A stretch of DNA of 64,000 nucleotides from Spisula solida (lineage: Eukaryota > Mollusca > Bivalvia > Venerida > Mactridae). This document shows positions 48,601-61,789 of the stretch, piece by piece. Made by a program: the position numbers and the translations under genes. The notes beneath the pieces are model-generated. The model saw only the letters and a program-made list of their open reading frames with translations, made no database searches and was not told the DNA's origin. The number at the start of each line of letters is the position of its first letter. Within the stretch, counting starts at the first letter, position 1. The DNA is taken from positions 7,378,001 to 7,442,000 of the forward strand of contig OX365948.1 in the NCBI GenBank assembly GCA_947247005.1. The letters are read 5' to 3'.

Positions 48601-51600
48601 TTATTACAGCTGCTTGCAGTGCTCCATGGGTACACTTTCAACAGTCTTGCTATCTGTTCAATCTAACTCATAGGCATTCACAGCACGCATCTAGTGTAAG
48701 CCCATATTTATTTATATTTATATACATTTCATCAGTGAATATTGACATTTACCCGCATTTAAAAACCATTCAAGTGTATGTCGTTAGTAATTTCAATACC
48801 TTTCACCCGTGTATGTCAATATTTACACGCATTCCATATCTTTCCAGCATATATCGTTAATTAAATAAATAACAATACAGTTCACCAGTGTGTCCATATT
48901 ACATGTTGTTTAATAAATTTCACCAGTGTGTCAATATTACACGTTGTTCAATATATTTCACCAGTGTGTCCATATTACACGTTGTTAAATATATTTCACC
49001 AGTGTGTCTATATTACATGTTGTTAAATATATTTCACCAGTGTGTCAATATTACACGTTGTTAAATATATTTCACCAGTGTGTCTATATTACATGTTGTT
49101 CAATATATTTCACCACTGTGTCCATTTTACACGTTGTTCAATATATTTCACCAGTGTGTCAATATTACATGTTGTTAAATATATTTCACCAGTGTGTCCA
49201 TATTACATGTTGTTCAATATATTTCACAAGTGTGTCAATATTTACATGTAGTTCAATATATTTCACCAGTGTGACAATATTTACACGTTGTTCAATACAT
49301 TTCACCAGTGTGTCAATATTACACGGTGTTCAATATATTTCACCAGTGTGTCCATATTACATGTAGTTCAGTACATTTCACCAGTGTGTCAATATTACAC
49401 GTTGTTCAATATATTTCACCAGTGTGTCCATATTACACGTTGTTAAATATATTTCACCAGTGTGTCAATATTACACGTTGTTCAATATATTTCACCAGTG
49501 TGTCCATATTACATGTAGTTCAATACATTTCACCAGTGTGTCCATATTACACGTTGTTCAATACATTTCACCAGTGTGTCCATATTACACGTTGTTCAAT
49601 ATATTTCACCAGTGTGTCCATATTACATGTTGTTCAATATATTTCACCAGTGTGTCAATATTTACATGTTGTTCAATATATTTCACCAGTGTGTCAATAT
49701 TTACATGTTGTTCAATATATTTCACCAGTGTGTCAATATTTACATGTTGTTCAATATATTTCACCAGTGTGTCCATATTACACGTTGTTCAATATATTTC
49801 ACCAGTGTGTCCATATTACATGTTGTTCAATATATTTCACCAGTGTGTCCATATTACATGTTGTTCAATATATTTCACCAGTGTGTCAATATTTACATGT
49901 TGTTCAATATATTTCACCAGTGTGTCAATATTTACATGTAGTTCAATATATTTCACCAGTGTGTCAATATCAACATGTATAGTTCGTCGGGGATAACTCT
50001 AGCCTCATCAATAAACAAAAAAGCAAATTAGAAATACTACACGATCGACTGACCGCTAGTTATCAGTGTAGATTTAAAGAGTATATCATTAAAAGTGCAT
50101 ATGCACAGCATTGAACAAACACGATATCGAAAAGGTATTTAATTTTCATTTTTATTTGTAAACAAAGGCTAGTGTTATCTCCGGTGAACTATAGTTCAAT
50201 ACATTTTACCAGTGTGTCAATATTTACATGTAGTTAAGTACATTTCACCAGTGTGTCGATATTTACATGTATAGTCCAGTTAGGATAAAAATCCAGTGAC
50301 GCAGCAGTCGAGTCCACTATAACAGTGTAAAATCAATTATAAAGGCTTATACTATACAAACAACTATAATTTCAATGCTATATTAAACTAACACACTAAA
50401 CATCGCTCTCCCTGTTTAGACAATGGTTGTGATTTTATGTTATGTGAGTGTTGAAAATACCACTTGATACATATTTTTTACCATTGTGTGCTATTCATGG
50501 GGTCTAGATGTATTTTGTAATATGAGTGCCTTACTCAACACTCAGGCTGAGAAATCACATTTATAGTTTACAAATACACTAAATTACACTATGAAATAAG
50601 CCTAAAATAATATTTAGTACCTATTTAACATAATTACAACTTTTTGTTCTAAAACAATGTTGCTATGAACCTCAAAATAGTTAATTTCAATTCGAGTGTT
50701 GAGTGTGAGTTTAAGAATTGGTGGTAATTTCCGGCCCAGGAGTCGGACTGAATGGTCCATATTGTTTGTAAATTATAGGTACGTTGACCTTAGAATTGTT
50801 AACTTCTGTACAAAATTATCAAACTGTGTATCAAGCGTCAAACACCTATTAAAACAATAGTTTATAAATTTTAATACATGTATACATATATCAAAAAACT
50901 GGTTTTGCAGAACATGTGTCGAGACCAACATTCCCATTTAGTCTTCATCAACTCGAAAGAAGAGCAAGATTTTCTCTCCAACCACATCGAGCACATGCCA
51001 GTTTATCGTAAGTGTTGTTCCCTACTTCAGTCCTCAATGATCAACCAGTGCTTTCATGTGACTCTTGGATTGGCATTTTATCACATGTATTATTAATTAT
51101 TGGTTACGTTTGCATTCAAAGAAAACAGAAATGTACTCAGAAAGGTTCGCCATGGTAGATAATAATAAATGACCCTTTTACAGTGAGCAATGTACGAGTT
51201 TTCCATGTCCCATGCCATGTCCTAGGTCTTGAAAATTCAAGTCCATTACCAAACTGGTGAACATGGACTAAGAGAAGGTATTCCAGCAGAAACAGTTACC
51301 ACTTCGCTACATACGACCTTATAAAACTCATACATATTTGGATTATGCATAGCAATGCGCATCTTATTAGCCTTTTTTCATGAAAACCGGAAATGGTCAT
51401 GTCGATCAATTTTAAGGAGAAGTAACTTGTTTTTTCTTACGTTGACGTTTGCTTTATTTTTAAATTTAGGTAATTCGTAGAAATAAAGAAAATTTATTAG
51501 AAATACAGTTAAACCCCGTCTTGTAAGAACATTTTAACATATGTATGTAATGAAGAAATAAAATGCATGATGTAAAACAACATTGTCCTTTTTTATCAAC

Positions 51601-53729
51601 AGAGAAATTAGACCATAACCTCAGACACAGTGACGATAGGCTTCATCTATTGAATATATGGATTGGAAGTGTATATCAACCCCATCATTCGAGCTGGGTT
51701 GACCCGAGTCATAATAATCATAAAACTACAGTTCACTATACACACTGGTGGATGAATAAACTATATCATGGTCGTAAGTGACGTAATTTATTTCATTTCC
51801 TAATCTGGAAGAAAGGATTTAATTTGGATAAAATAATGGTTCGTTTATTTCATTATTCGTCTGGTTGGTGCGCTGCTAGCTAGTAGAAATGCTTAGCATG
51901 GGTGATGACTTTTGTCTAGATTGCATTGAAGTAATAAGTATTAAAAAATCAAAGTGCTGAAGTACTTTTACTGGAGAGGGGTAATCACAATTCTTGGTAA
52001 TATAGGGTGTCATCATTAATGGTAATGGATTTTTAAAAAATGTGAATGATGTGACAATGTTTCTGAGACGCGATAGCAGCTGACTCATTTAAATCACACC
52101 ACAACGAACCCATCACAATACTAGAGCCCATGAAGGCAATACACCTACTGTATCCATAAGTAATATGTCAAATTGGGTAATCGATTCATCGTGTTTTCCG
52201 TTTTTTACTCACATTACTTCAAAAGATGCTCGTTTTAAATGAATTATCAAACATCGATTTACCAGTCCTGGTATACAGTATTGCAGGTCAGACTCGCGTA
52301 TTGAATAGAATAAAACATTTGTTTCCCGCACATTAAATCGATTGTAGTAAACCAAAATAGTTTTAGAAATGGATAGGGGATGATCCAACTACACAAAGTC
52401 AAAATTCCACAACTTTTTCAGCGTCATGTATAAATTATAAACCAACCGGATAGGGTACTATTAGCGAGAACGAATCAAATAGGTGTCGAAACACAAATAC
52501 GCGATATGGTCTCGGCTTTCGCCGGGAAAATTGTATACGCAGCTCATGGCTCGGAGAAGAGTTGTCCTAACGACTGATGCAAGCTTTTTTGCTGATGACC
52601 TGTGGTAATTAAATGGATCAAACGTCAATCAATATGTACTATTAACATGGGCGCAAGAAAATGAATAAAAAACTAGTAACATAAAACTACACAGAGTCCT
52701 TATTCCATTACTCTACTTGCATACGAACTGGATTGAGTACGTATACCGCGAACGAATCATATGAGGACGAAACACAAATATCTGATATGGTCTCGACTTT
52801 CGGCGGGAAAAATGTATGCATGCTGGGAAAAGGGTTGTTGTAACGGTAGACCAAAATATTAAGCTAAAGAGCTTTGGTAAATTAATGGATGAAACGTGGA
52901 TCATTACTATCAATAAATGTAAACTATTGTAAATAGTGAAAAAATAAGAACACGTTAGTTTAGGAGTTTCTAGCTAAACTGTAATATAAATGTTAAAATC
53001 ATGAATTGTGTAAAGTTCGTCTGCTCAACGGGTTACTTTTGTCAGTGACATTTGTATCGCCCCTCAAAACTCATTAGTCATTTTACAGCGCGTAGGAATG
53101 TATTCGCACAAATACACTTACTCATCGAAAGAACTTTCAAAAAAAGTTGACACAATACAAACAAATAAAAAAACAATTCAATTGTTATAAACATTTTTTA
53201 AAAATGGTTGAAAATTACGATATTGGTTGAGATTTGCTGGCACTTGTTTCTTGCTCGGTTGAATTGGTTGTGGAAAATTACATGGTTAAAATCGTAGTGA
53301 TTTCAGAGTTGGTAGGTAATACGAATACTGGGAGTTCCCCGCTTGCAGAAGGGTATCTTATTCGCCAAACTGACTTGTCCTTTAAACAGGAATAACACTT
53401 GCATAAATAAATACATGTAGTAAAACTTCTTTATGACGACCATCGTGCAGTATTACGATCACACGGCCTATGCAAGTATATTTTGAAGTCGTGCCTAATA
53501 CTCTATACTCAGTATATGATATTATTTATAAACCTTTAAGAATAGCATCCTTATGACGAGAATCCGGTTTATGTCGAGCACAGGCGATGGTCACTTCACT
53601 AACATATACACTATAACACTTTCAGACTCTGATCCACTATGTGCAGCCATGAACGGAGATCATGGGTTTAAATGGCGTGACTTCAGATGCCAAGATCATT
53701 TTTATTCTATTTGCGAAAAATCACTATAA
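45666..53729 (+). CDS. secreted mucin-like C-type lectin, copy 1 (one frameshift as sequenced)
   Basis: Exons: 45666-45887, 46683-46755, 47072-47705, 48610-48695, 50911-51007, 51603-51773, 53626-53729. The product has a signal peptide (about residues 1-19), a short Cys-rich region (CLCCYK), a Thr/Pro mucin-like region of 9-residue repeats (TTPVPTTST) and a C-type lectin domain: ACSAPWVHFQQSCY, HLVFINSKEE, IWIGSVY, THWW, CAAMNG, FRCQ and SICEK. The six domain cysteines are present. The EPN/QPD sugar-contact motif is absent and the usual WND reads WRD, so classical calcium-dependent sugar binding is doubtful. All splice phases fit, but total exon length is 1387, one base too many: the frame shifts at about 47462-47466 inside the repeat exon. 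This may be an assembly or sequencing slip in a repeat, or true inactivation. Likely role: secreted recognition or mucus lectin. Confidence 0.88.
47072..47705 (+). repeat. coding 27-bp minisatellite (mucin exon of lectin copy 1)
   Basis: Units such as ACAACACCCGTTCCGACGAC, period 27 bases, about 15 regular copies between 47130 and 47465, then more varied Thr/Pro codons to the end. The CCGACGA core is shared by all units. It encodes a dense field of potential O-glycosylation sites. Confidence 0.9.
47930..48345 (+). mobile_element. tRNA-derived SINE in lectin intron 3
   Basis: The head AGCTTAGTGGTAACGCACTG followed by GGTCGTAGGTTCAGTCACC resembles tRNA A- and B-box promoter parts. The tail carries GGGGCTTTCTCTCAGTCTGT and ends CATGAAAAGGGCGCTATATT. 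A reversed 3' fragment lies at 8740-8890. It is absent from the matching intron of lectin copy 2 (about 63690), so it is younger than the duplication or lost there. Confidence 0.72.
48885..49985 (+). repeat. 38/39-bp minisatellite, about 29 units, in lectin intron 4
   Basis: The unit is built of TTGTTCAATATATTTCACCA and GTGTGTCCATATTACACG, with a 39-bp variant (CAATATTTACATG). Diverged precursor units lie at 48730-48880 and two stray units at 50190-50275. It lacks stops in several frames, which creates long spurious open frames. Confidence 0.95.
52370..52930. repeat. two diverged direct copies of ~250 bp in lectin intron 6
   Basis: 52440-52570 and 52720-52840 share GATATGGTCTCG, CTTTCGSCGGGAAAA and AACGAATCAWATRRG blocks in the same order and orientation, about 280 bases apart. 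Confidence 0.7.
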
Positions 53730-54954
53730 GTTTTCTTAAAAGGCAGGAATAGGTAAGTCGACCCTTCTTCCTTTGTTTCTGCTATACGATTCGTTCTTCA
53801 AGTGTTGGAACTACAACAGAACATATATAATATCTGTTTATTCGCCATATTTGCAACGTACATGTATGTCAGTGTGGAAGTGTTAAAAGAAATTTTACAC
53901 GACTGTTAATTTTTATTAAAGGAAAATCCATCATAACGTTTGTATTTCGTAGTTATGTTTATAATAGCGATGACAATCGCCAGGAACGAAAGTGTTTAAC
54001 CTAATTTGTAAAACTTGTATCAAAGTCAGCATAAAATCGTGAACTAGCTTGTAGTGGGTATCTGATTGGCATTCCAATCTTGAACGGGTATCTGATTGGC
54101 ATTTCAATCGTGAACAAGCTTGTTGTATGTATCTGATAGGCATTCCAATGATATAACAAGTCAAATAGTTTTCTGCGTGCAGATAATTTAGTTGTATTGT
54201 TTAGGATGCGTTTTTCTGGAGTTTGGATGCTGATGGAATTTATTCCGGTGTATGTTTAAATGTATCTGTCCAATACATGTAATATCGGATAATACCGATT
54301 AATCTAACATAACCATGCAACTATAATATGTAACAGTAATTTTGAACTTTATCACAACAAATGTCTTTATGGGATATAAATCGTATTCAGTTTAAACAAA
54401 CAAATATCCTCTAATTATTTGGTTGTGTTATATGCCGAACGAATGAACAAGTTCCTAATAATTTGAAAAATAATTATCATATATCAATACCATGCTTCTG
54501 TTAATCTAGCAATGTGTTCTCTACGGGATGTATTCCATTGCCAACTATATCTATCATTGACCGGGAAGCGCTTGATTATACAGCTGCAGACACCTGCTGT
54601 TTAGAGACATGGTCTTAATTGCCTTGTGGATAGTTTTGCTTTCTTCAGTAAATAAGCTATAACAATGCGACAAAGACCGATGTTATCCGCATAAAATAAT
54701 GGAATTAGTGTGGTTCACGACATTCTTACAAAATGCTTTTTTTTAAAATCGTAAACCATCGAGAACAGATCACGTGCCCCTCCATAGACTTTTCACTTTG
54801 AGCAATCCAATAGACCTGCGGTGCTCATCGCCCGCAGGTAATGAAACATGTATGTGACTGCTAGTCGTTCTTCAGTTAACGTGGGCTTTGTAAACTACAT
54901 GTAGTTGTTTATGACCGAAAGACAAAATACCATATCGGCATAAACCATTTTAGT
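53730..54954. other. 3' flank of lectin copy 1
   Basis: An ATTAAA at about 53915 could serve for polyadenylation. 54056-54149 holds three copies of a ~31-39-bp unit with GTATCTGATWGGCATTYCAA. Otherwise nothing recognised. Confidence 0.45.
54056..54149. repeat. short tandem triplication
   Basis: GGTATCTGATTGGCATTCCA recurs three times (near 54057, 54086, 54129) with small changes. Confidence 0.8.
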
Positions 54955-57900
54955 CCAGATGCCAGCCAGTCATGTTTTTATGATGAACCTAACTTTGGAG
55001 TATGCACAAAATGTTTTGGTACCAAAAGTTCAGGAGGATGTCCCCTCTCAGAATTTGTTGTATGACACCTTGTCACCCTTGAGCATTTTCGAAGATAGAT
55101 GGCCGCCATAAATTGCCAATTTATACACAATAGTAGGTTTCAGTGAGGAAGTTATGAATGAATGCAATTCTAAATGTTTGCATTCATAGTATTCATTTGA
55201 TGGTGTGTTTCAAATGGGCATACTACACTGACCACTATGAGGCCAAGGTCAAGGTCATTTCATGGTCAAAGTACAAAAATATCTGAAAATGTGATATTTT
55301 GCCCTACCTTTGTACTAGAATATATATTTTGTTTGTATTTTGTATCATTTAATTGGGATAGAAAAGTGAAAGAAGTTTTGTAAGAACATTTATCTCTTAT
55401 TCAAAGAACTGTTTTTACTCAGCATATTATAACTTGTGAAAATAACCATTTTATTCATCCATGATGTCCGAGATTCTTTGATTCGATATTCATAATTCTT
55501 ATATTAAAATATGACACAGTTTTATTTATAATGGTAAAATCAAGGATGTGTATGATTGTTAGCTTCATTTGAACTCATGTTGTATCCTAATCTCACGAAA
55601 CATACTGACCACTTCAAGGTCAATGTTATTGACATTTCAAGGTCAAACTTGATATTTTGTCTTAACATGTCTTTTATGAAGTACATACATCTTCATTGTT
55701 TTTTGTTACAAATGTAACAATGGATATTCTATTTGTATACTATGTATACATTTATTAAAATTCCTAAGTTACATTTGTACATTAACAAAATTGTCATAAA
55801 GACCGAATATGACACTGTGCCCAGAAGCGTCATGCAGTGTTTTTTTTGTATCTAGTAATTGTAGGTATAGACCTGTATCACTGTTTGAAACGACCATCAT
55901 AGACCGTATGGGTACATCACCACATAGTACAGTCTTCCTAGGTCCTATACCCACTACCACCAGGGTGTATGGGATACTCATTATCACGAAATATAGTCAC
56001 CCGAGACCAGATGAAGAAATCATCACAACTAAGCACAACCATATCAGACCCATTACCTTTGTCAGGGGTTAGCTCCAATACAAGGGACAGGCAACTCATA
56101 ACATATGTAGTATTTATCATCTCCCAGACATAGTACAGCCATGGATAACTACCTAAACCATACTAATATCACAGGCTCTATGGAGTACTCACTTTCACAA
56201 CATAAAACCATCACATGTACTATATCACCATTAAGTACAGCCATACCAAGTCATATTGGATATTCTCTACCAAACAGGACATCCGTGTCCTATAAAGTAT
56301 GCATCACCTAGTGCATGCATATTAGACCACTTAGTACACCCATACCAACTCTAAAGGGTACTAACAACCACCAAGAAAAGCCATCCGTTGAAATATCGAT
56401 GGTTGTACTTACTACCGTAATTAAGTCAACCCAGTCACTAAGACGAGCTCATCAGCCATTCGAGCCTCTATACGGTACTCAACACCATCATGGCCAGACA
56501 TCATATCTTCTATAGGACACCAACTTTCACTTAGTTGGCCATACAATATCCTGAGTGGTACACACCACAATCAAATACAGCCATCCCATGCCCTATGAAG
56601 TATGTATCACCTAGTACAGCCATCCAAGCCTATAGTATAGTCACTACCACTAATATCACAATGTCCAACTAAACAAGTAAAGGTCCGCCAAGTCCAAGCT
56701 GTTGAAAGTATAATGAATTAATTTCAGCTACCAAAAAAACTGAATGCCCTAGCTGAATGACCCAGTTTCCACAGTAAAATGACTATAATGCCTAGTTTTA
56801 GCTGTCAGAAATCCTAAAAAGAAGAGGTGCCCAACACTCTGCCGAACAAGAAAAATGATCAGCCCTAGTCGAGCTCATCGACCCCAAGTACAGCCATTCC
56901 AGCCCCTACACAGTACTCAACACCATTATGTACATACATCTTATCTTCTATGGGATAGCCACTAATACTTAGGACAGTCTTCAAGATCATGAGGGATACT
57001 CACCACCACCAAGACAGCCACCACATCCCCTGAATGGTACTCAATTTCATCGAGTATAGATATCCCTGACTCTAGGGCGTAACCACTACCACTTAGTAAC
57101 GGTACATCCATATCGGACCCTAAGGTGTACTCTCCATCACCAAGCACAGCCATCACATCCCCTGTATGGTACTTACCACCATGTACATACATCACATACT
57201 CTATGCAATACAAAGCCCTACATAGTCACACAAGGTACTTCCCACCATAAATGACAGTCATACCTTATGCCACCACATAGTACATCCATATATGCCCCTA
57301 TATGTATTCATCACCACCTCGTCAGCCATCCAAGCCTATTGGATAGTAACTATCACGTAATACATCCATAACAGGCTCTAAGGGGTGCTGACAAACCACC
57401 AAGTACATTCACGCCTTGACCTATAGGTGTACTCACTAACTTGATTAAAGTCATCTAATCACTAAGACGAGGAGCTCTTTAGCTCCAAGTACAGCCATTC
57501 CAGCCCATACAGGGTACCTAACACGACCTAATAAACCATTCATTACCCTGCGGGTGCCCAATATAGACAGGAATAGACATTTTACGATAATTATTTAGGA
57601 TAACTACAAGACCCTGCCTTGCATGGCTCTATATGGTACATATCAATGAGTAACACAGTTATTCTTGGGGTACATAACGCACTGCATAGAACAGCTTTTC
57701 CGGGTTCTATTGGTAGGGTGACTATTGCCAAAAAAGTCCTCTATTTTAGGAGTAGGTAGGACCTCTCTGTTAACAAGACATGTCATATACCAAAATGTTC
57801 ATATAGTGTATACCACACAGTCTAGCTCTATGGGTACCTACACTACCGGTGTAACAAACAGATGTAGGCTCGACAATGAAATCTAGGATTATACTTTATA

Positions 57901-58760
57901 GTGAAACATGCATATGTGAATACATATGTTCGAAATAGGTAGTAATAATAGATACATGTAGTTCCAAAACACCATATATTATACAGAAAATTGTATGAAT
58001 TGATGTCACCTCGGACATCATGGACATGCATAAAAAAGTTATTTTCACAAAGTTATAGCATGCTGAATAAAAGTCTTCATATTAAGAAAAATATGTACTT
58101 GCCGAAACATCTATCACACTCTAACCAAATCGAATTGAAACAAATATAATTATCATAAAAAAGGAGAGAAGAATATCAAATTTTCTTCTATTTTGTTCTT
58201 TGACCTTGAAATGACCTTGACCTTGGTCTCAAAGTGGTCAGTGTAGTATGTCCATTTCGTGCACACCATCAAATGAATACTATGAATGCAAACATTTACG
58301 ATTACATTCATTCATAACTTTCTTACTGGGGCATAAATTATGAATGAATTTGTAATTTATGTCGGCTATCTTGATGGCCATCTTGAAAAATGCTCACGGG
58401 TGACAAGGTGTCATACAGCAGATTCTGAGAGAGAACATCCTCCTGAACATTTTGGTACCAAAGCTATTCTTGTACATACTCAAAGTTAGGTTAACTATAA
58501 ATACCGAATCCGAAATTTTACAAAGAATGTCACCAACATAATGGTTATTTTCACAAAGTTATAATATGCTGAAGTAAAAACAGTTGCTAGAAAAAGAGAT
58601 AAACGTTCTTACAAAACTTCTATCACCTTTCTATCCCAATTAAATGATACACTATTCAAACAAAATATATATTCTAGTACAAAGGTAGATCAAAATATCA
58701 CATGTTCAGCTATTTTTTTTGTACTTTGACCTTGAAATGACATACTAGCCAAATTTCAGA
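54955..58760. repeat. composite block: inverted arms around a minisatellite core
   Basis: Left arm 54955-55460 matches, reversed, 58060-58510 and again in part 58530-58750. Shared marks are TTTTGGTACCAAA, GACACCTTGTCACC, TTGCATTCATAGTATTCATT and AAGGTCAAGGTCATTTCA. The arms flank the array at 55870-57850. Further partial copies of the TGACC-rich segment occur at 55600-55650. No coding sequence. It may be one large non-autonomous element or a rearranged cluster of them. Confidence 0.72.
55870..57850. repeat. degenerate ~70-bp minisatellite core
   Basis: Dozens of loose units share TAGTACAGCCATCCCA, CCTATRGGGTACTCACCACC and similar. Unit identity is low, so copy number cannot be fixed by eye. 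Related to the small array at 41493-41690. Confidence 0.75.
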
Positions 58761-59761
58761 CGAATTGTGTACATTTTACGAACACTATCCACAGAACGTC
58801 AGCGTTAACACCTCGCTTACGACGTCATATAATAATCAAACGCAAATGTAAAGGCTGACTATTGGTTTTTGTCACTGCCTTTTCTTTAAGGGTTGTTCTT
58901 GTGATGAGTGATTGTCTTGTGGTTCGTTATTAACCCCTTGTATATATTTGACTAAATGTTGTGTTGTGGTATTTTTGTCACTGTTTTAATCTAACTGTTT
59001 CTTTATCAGTTGTTTGTAGTTTCTGCTGAGTGCTGAGCATTTCCCTGTCCGATTAACGTTATTACCATGACTGTCAAACTGCAAAAAAACACATCCTGAA
59101 CAATACAACTAAATCATCTGCCCGCAGAAAACTATTTGACTTGTAGTTATTGAGTCGAGTTTAATACATATGTACTGAGTTTGAGATTGGCGACAAACTT
59201 GAGTTTTTTGTTGATCCTGGATCCAGATTCATTGTTGTTGTTGTTGTTTTCAGGAACTTGAACCAACATTTAGTTCATATTGGTAAAAATAACATGTTTT
59301 TGAGAGTCTGAGTTTAATAAAAATAAAGAATGACAATACAACATTGAATTGTTATTATTATTAGTTGACAATACATCACTGGCTTAAAATGAGAAGGGTT
59401 TAAGTGCGACTGACGACCTTTAACTACTTATAAGACTTATATTTGACTTATATAAGGCGCATCTTATGAGTCTTTTTTCATGAAAATCGGAACAGGTCAT
59501 GTTGACCAAACTGAAGTTCAAAAAGCTTGTTTTTCTATAAGTAAAGAGTAGATTTTTCTTTTTTCTCAAAATATCGATTTTGTATTTCTTTTGACGTTCT
59601 CATTCTAATATTTTGTAGAGGATATTGATTCGGTGTTGATAAAGTATTTAAGTTTATGTAACGAATTGAATACTAGAAATTCATGCCCTCACGAAAAGTA
59701 TGTCGAGCCTCGGCGCACGTTAAAAAAAGCACCAACTTAAATGTGCCAAGTTACATCTAAT
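58761..59761. other. non-coding DNA
   Basis: Nothing recognised beyond a TTGTTG run near 59232. 59460-59520 resembles 51360-51420 (CTTTTTTCATGAAAAYCGGAA), a dispersed repeat fragment. Confidence 0.4.
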
Positions 59762-60505
59762 CCGTACAAACTTCAATTTGACCTTTGACCTCAGGCATGA
59801 CACGCAGCTTCATGGAGGTTAACACACATGCCAAATATAAGAAAGATTGGTTAATCGATGTATGACAAAGTTATGGTCTGGACAAGCTTCAATTTGACCT
59901 ATGACCTCCAACTGTGACCTTGACCTTTGAGATAGGAGCCTTGTGTTGGGCATGACATTCTATCTCAAGGAGGTTAACATTCATACCAAATATAAACAAG
60001 GTTGGACAATGCATGACAAATTTATGGTCCGGACAAGCTTCAATTTGACCTTTGACCTCCAACTGTGACCTTGACCTATGAGATAGGAACTTGGGGGTTA
60101 GGCAGGACACTCCACCTCATAGAGGTTAACATTCATGCCAAAAATAATAAAGAATGGTCAATGTATGACAAAGTTATGGTCTGGACAAGCTTCAATTTGA
60201 CCTTTGACCTCCAACTGTGATCTTGACCTTTGAGATAGGAATATGTGGGATGGGCATGACACTCTACCTCATGGAGGTTAAGATTCATGCCAAATATAAG
60301 AAATATTGGTCAATATATGACAAAGTTATGGTCCGGACAAGCTTCAATTTTACCTTTGACCTCCAGCTGTGACCTTGACATTTGAGATATGAACATGGAG
60401 GATGTGCATGACACTCCTCCTCATGGAGGTGAACATTCATGCCCAATAAAAGCAAGATTGGTCAAAGCATGACAAAGTTATGCTCCGGACAAAATCGAAC
60501 GGACG
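59762..60505. repeat. ~151-bp tandem repeat carrying nuclear-receptor-type direct repeats
   Basis: Five units. Each has TGACCTTTGACCT (half-sites one base apart, DR1; 59779-59791, 60046-60058, 60198-60210; one variant TGACCTATGACCT at 59895-59907; one decayed near 60348). Most are followed about 20 bases on by TGACCTTGACCT (59915-59926, 60066-60077). The rest of the unit includes ATGACAAAGTTATGGTCYGG and GAGGTTAACATTCATGCC. It ends in a CGGACGCACGCACTTACGCA tract near 60500. Confidence 0.88.
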
Positions 60506-61789
60506 CACGCACTTACGCACGCACATACAACAAAAGTGGCGACTAAGTCTCGTTTACCACAAGCGGCTCGACAAAAATGACATAAAACGAAACGGACTAG
60601 CTTTGTTTTAAACATGTATGCACGTACAAGTACAGTAAATTAAACTTGAAATTGGAATACTGCTACTAGTTATTATGCAAACACTGTACCTATTAATTTT
60701 CCATAGCCCCGCACCAATAAACATTGACAATGATGTATCACATGTATGCTTTTCTCTTCTAGGGAATACATACGTGAAAAGTAACAGTACCGTCTCAAAA
60801 AACACGTTATATTTCGGCAAAAATCACAGCTTGAAAATACAGTTTTATCACAAACTAGAAGAAAAGATTAAACACACATTTAAAATGATGAAATGGGCTT
60901 CGGAAGGGAAGTCTGGCAGAAGTATACTTATATATCGTTAGTACACAATATTTTGTGGCGGAAAATAAACTTTATTATATCAAGCAGAGGCCCAAAATGC
61001 ATAAGATGAGCGTTCAATTTTGGACGTCGCTCGCCAAGACGTCATACGCGGAAGTCGACTTTCAATAGAATGATAATGACGGAATAATTATTTAACATAT
61101 CCGACAGTCGGGATATTTTATTACAACTGAAATGCTTTTATGTAAACAAACTCCCTTTCTTGCTAAATACTGAACAAATTGCAGTTGTATGCAATACGTT
61201 TAGAGAGCTATCTATTTGAGCAATGTGACGTGCGAATAGTTACCGTTTACGTACATGACGCCATTGACGTCAATTTTGTGCGGCGAGTCGCTGTACCCAA
61301 AGTTGCGAAACCGCAGATATCTCTTCAAGTAATAAATGAATAAATATGAAACTCAGCAGACAGAGAAAGGATATATTTTGTAATAGGCATACAACTTTTC
61401 TTATTTATAGCCGTATGCAATGTCATTTTACAGCGTTTGTCTCATTTCTTTTTGATCACCCCAAGTACATGTATATTTTCAAAGATTGCTTTCATTTGTA
61501 AAGAGGTCAATGTAGTTTAGTTATTGTGAGTAATTTTAACGCAGTGTGAATTTTGAAAGCTAATAAAAAGGTTGGTGGCATGAACTATGGAGGATTGGCA
61601 GGGATAACTTCAGAATGTTATTAAGCGTATTTACCCATTAATTTCTGACCAAATATAAATACATTGTATACAATAAAATGTGTGTATGGAAGAAACAACT
61701 AACAAAATTACTATTTTAATTTTTAATGATGTTTATACGTATTTACACACATTTGGTCGAGATTATGACCAGGTTGGTGATAAAGTTGG
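60506..61789. other. spacer upstream of lectin copy 2
   Basis: 60680-60770 and 61480-61640 align with 44790-45310 upstream of copy 1. The part between (about 60780-61470) is unique to this copy and has several GACGTC motifs (61024-61060, 61265). No coding sequence recognised. Confidence 0.5.

Noticed and set aside
49004..49996. Overlapping open frames of up to 224 codons
   Set aside because: They lie entirely in the 38/39-bp intronic minisatellite. The unit lacks stops in several frames, so the frames are by-products.
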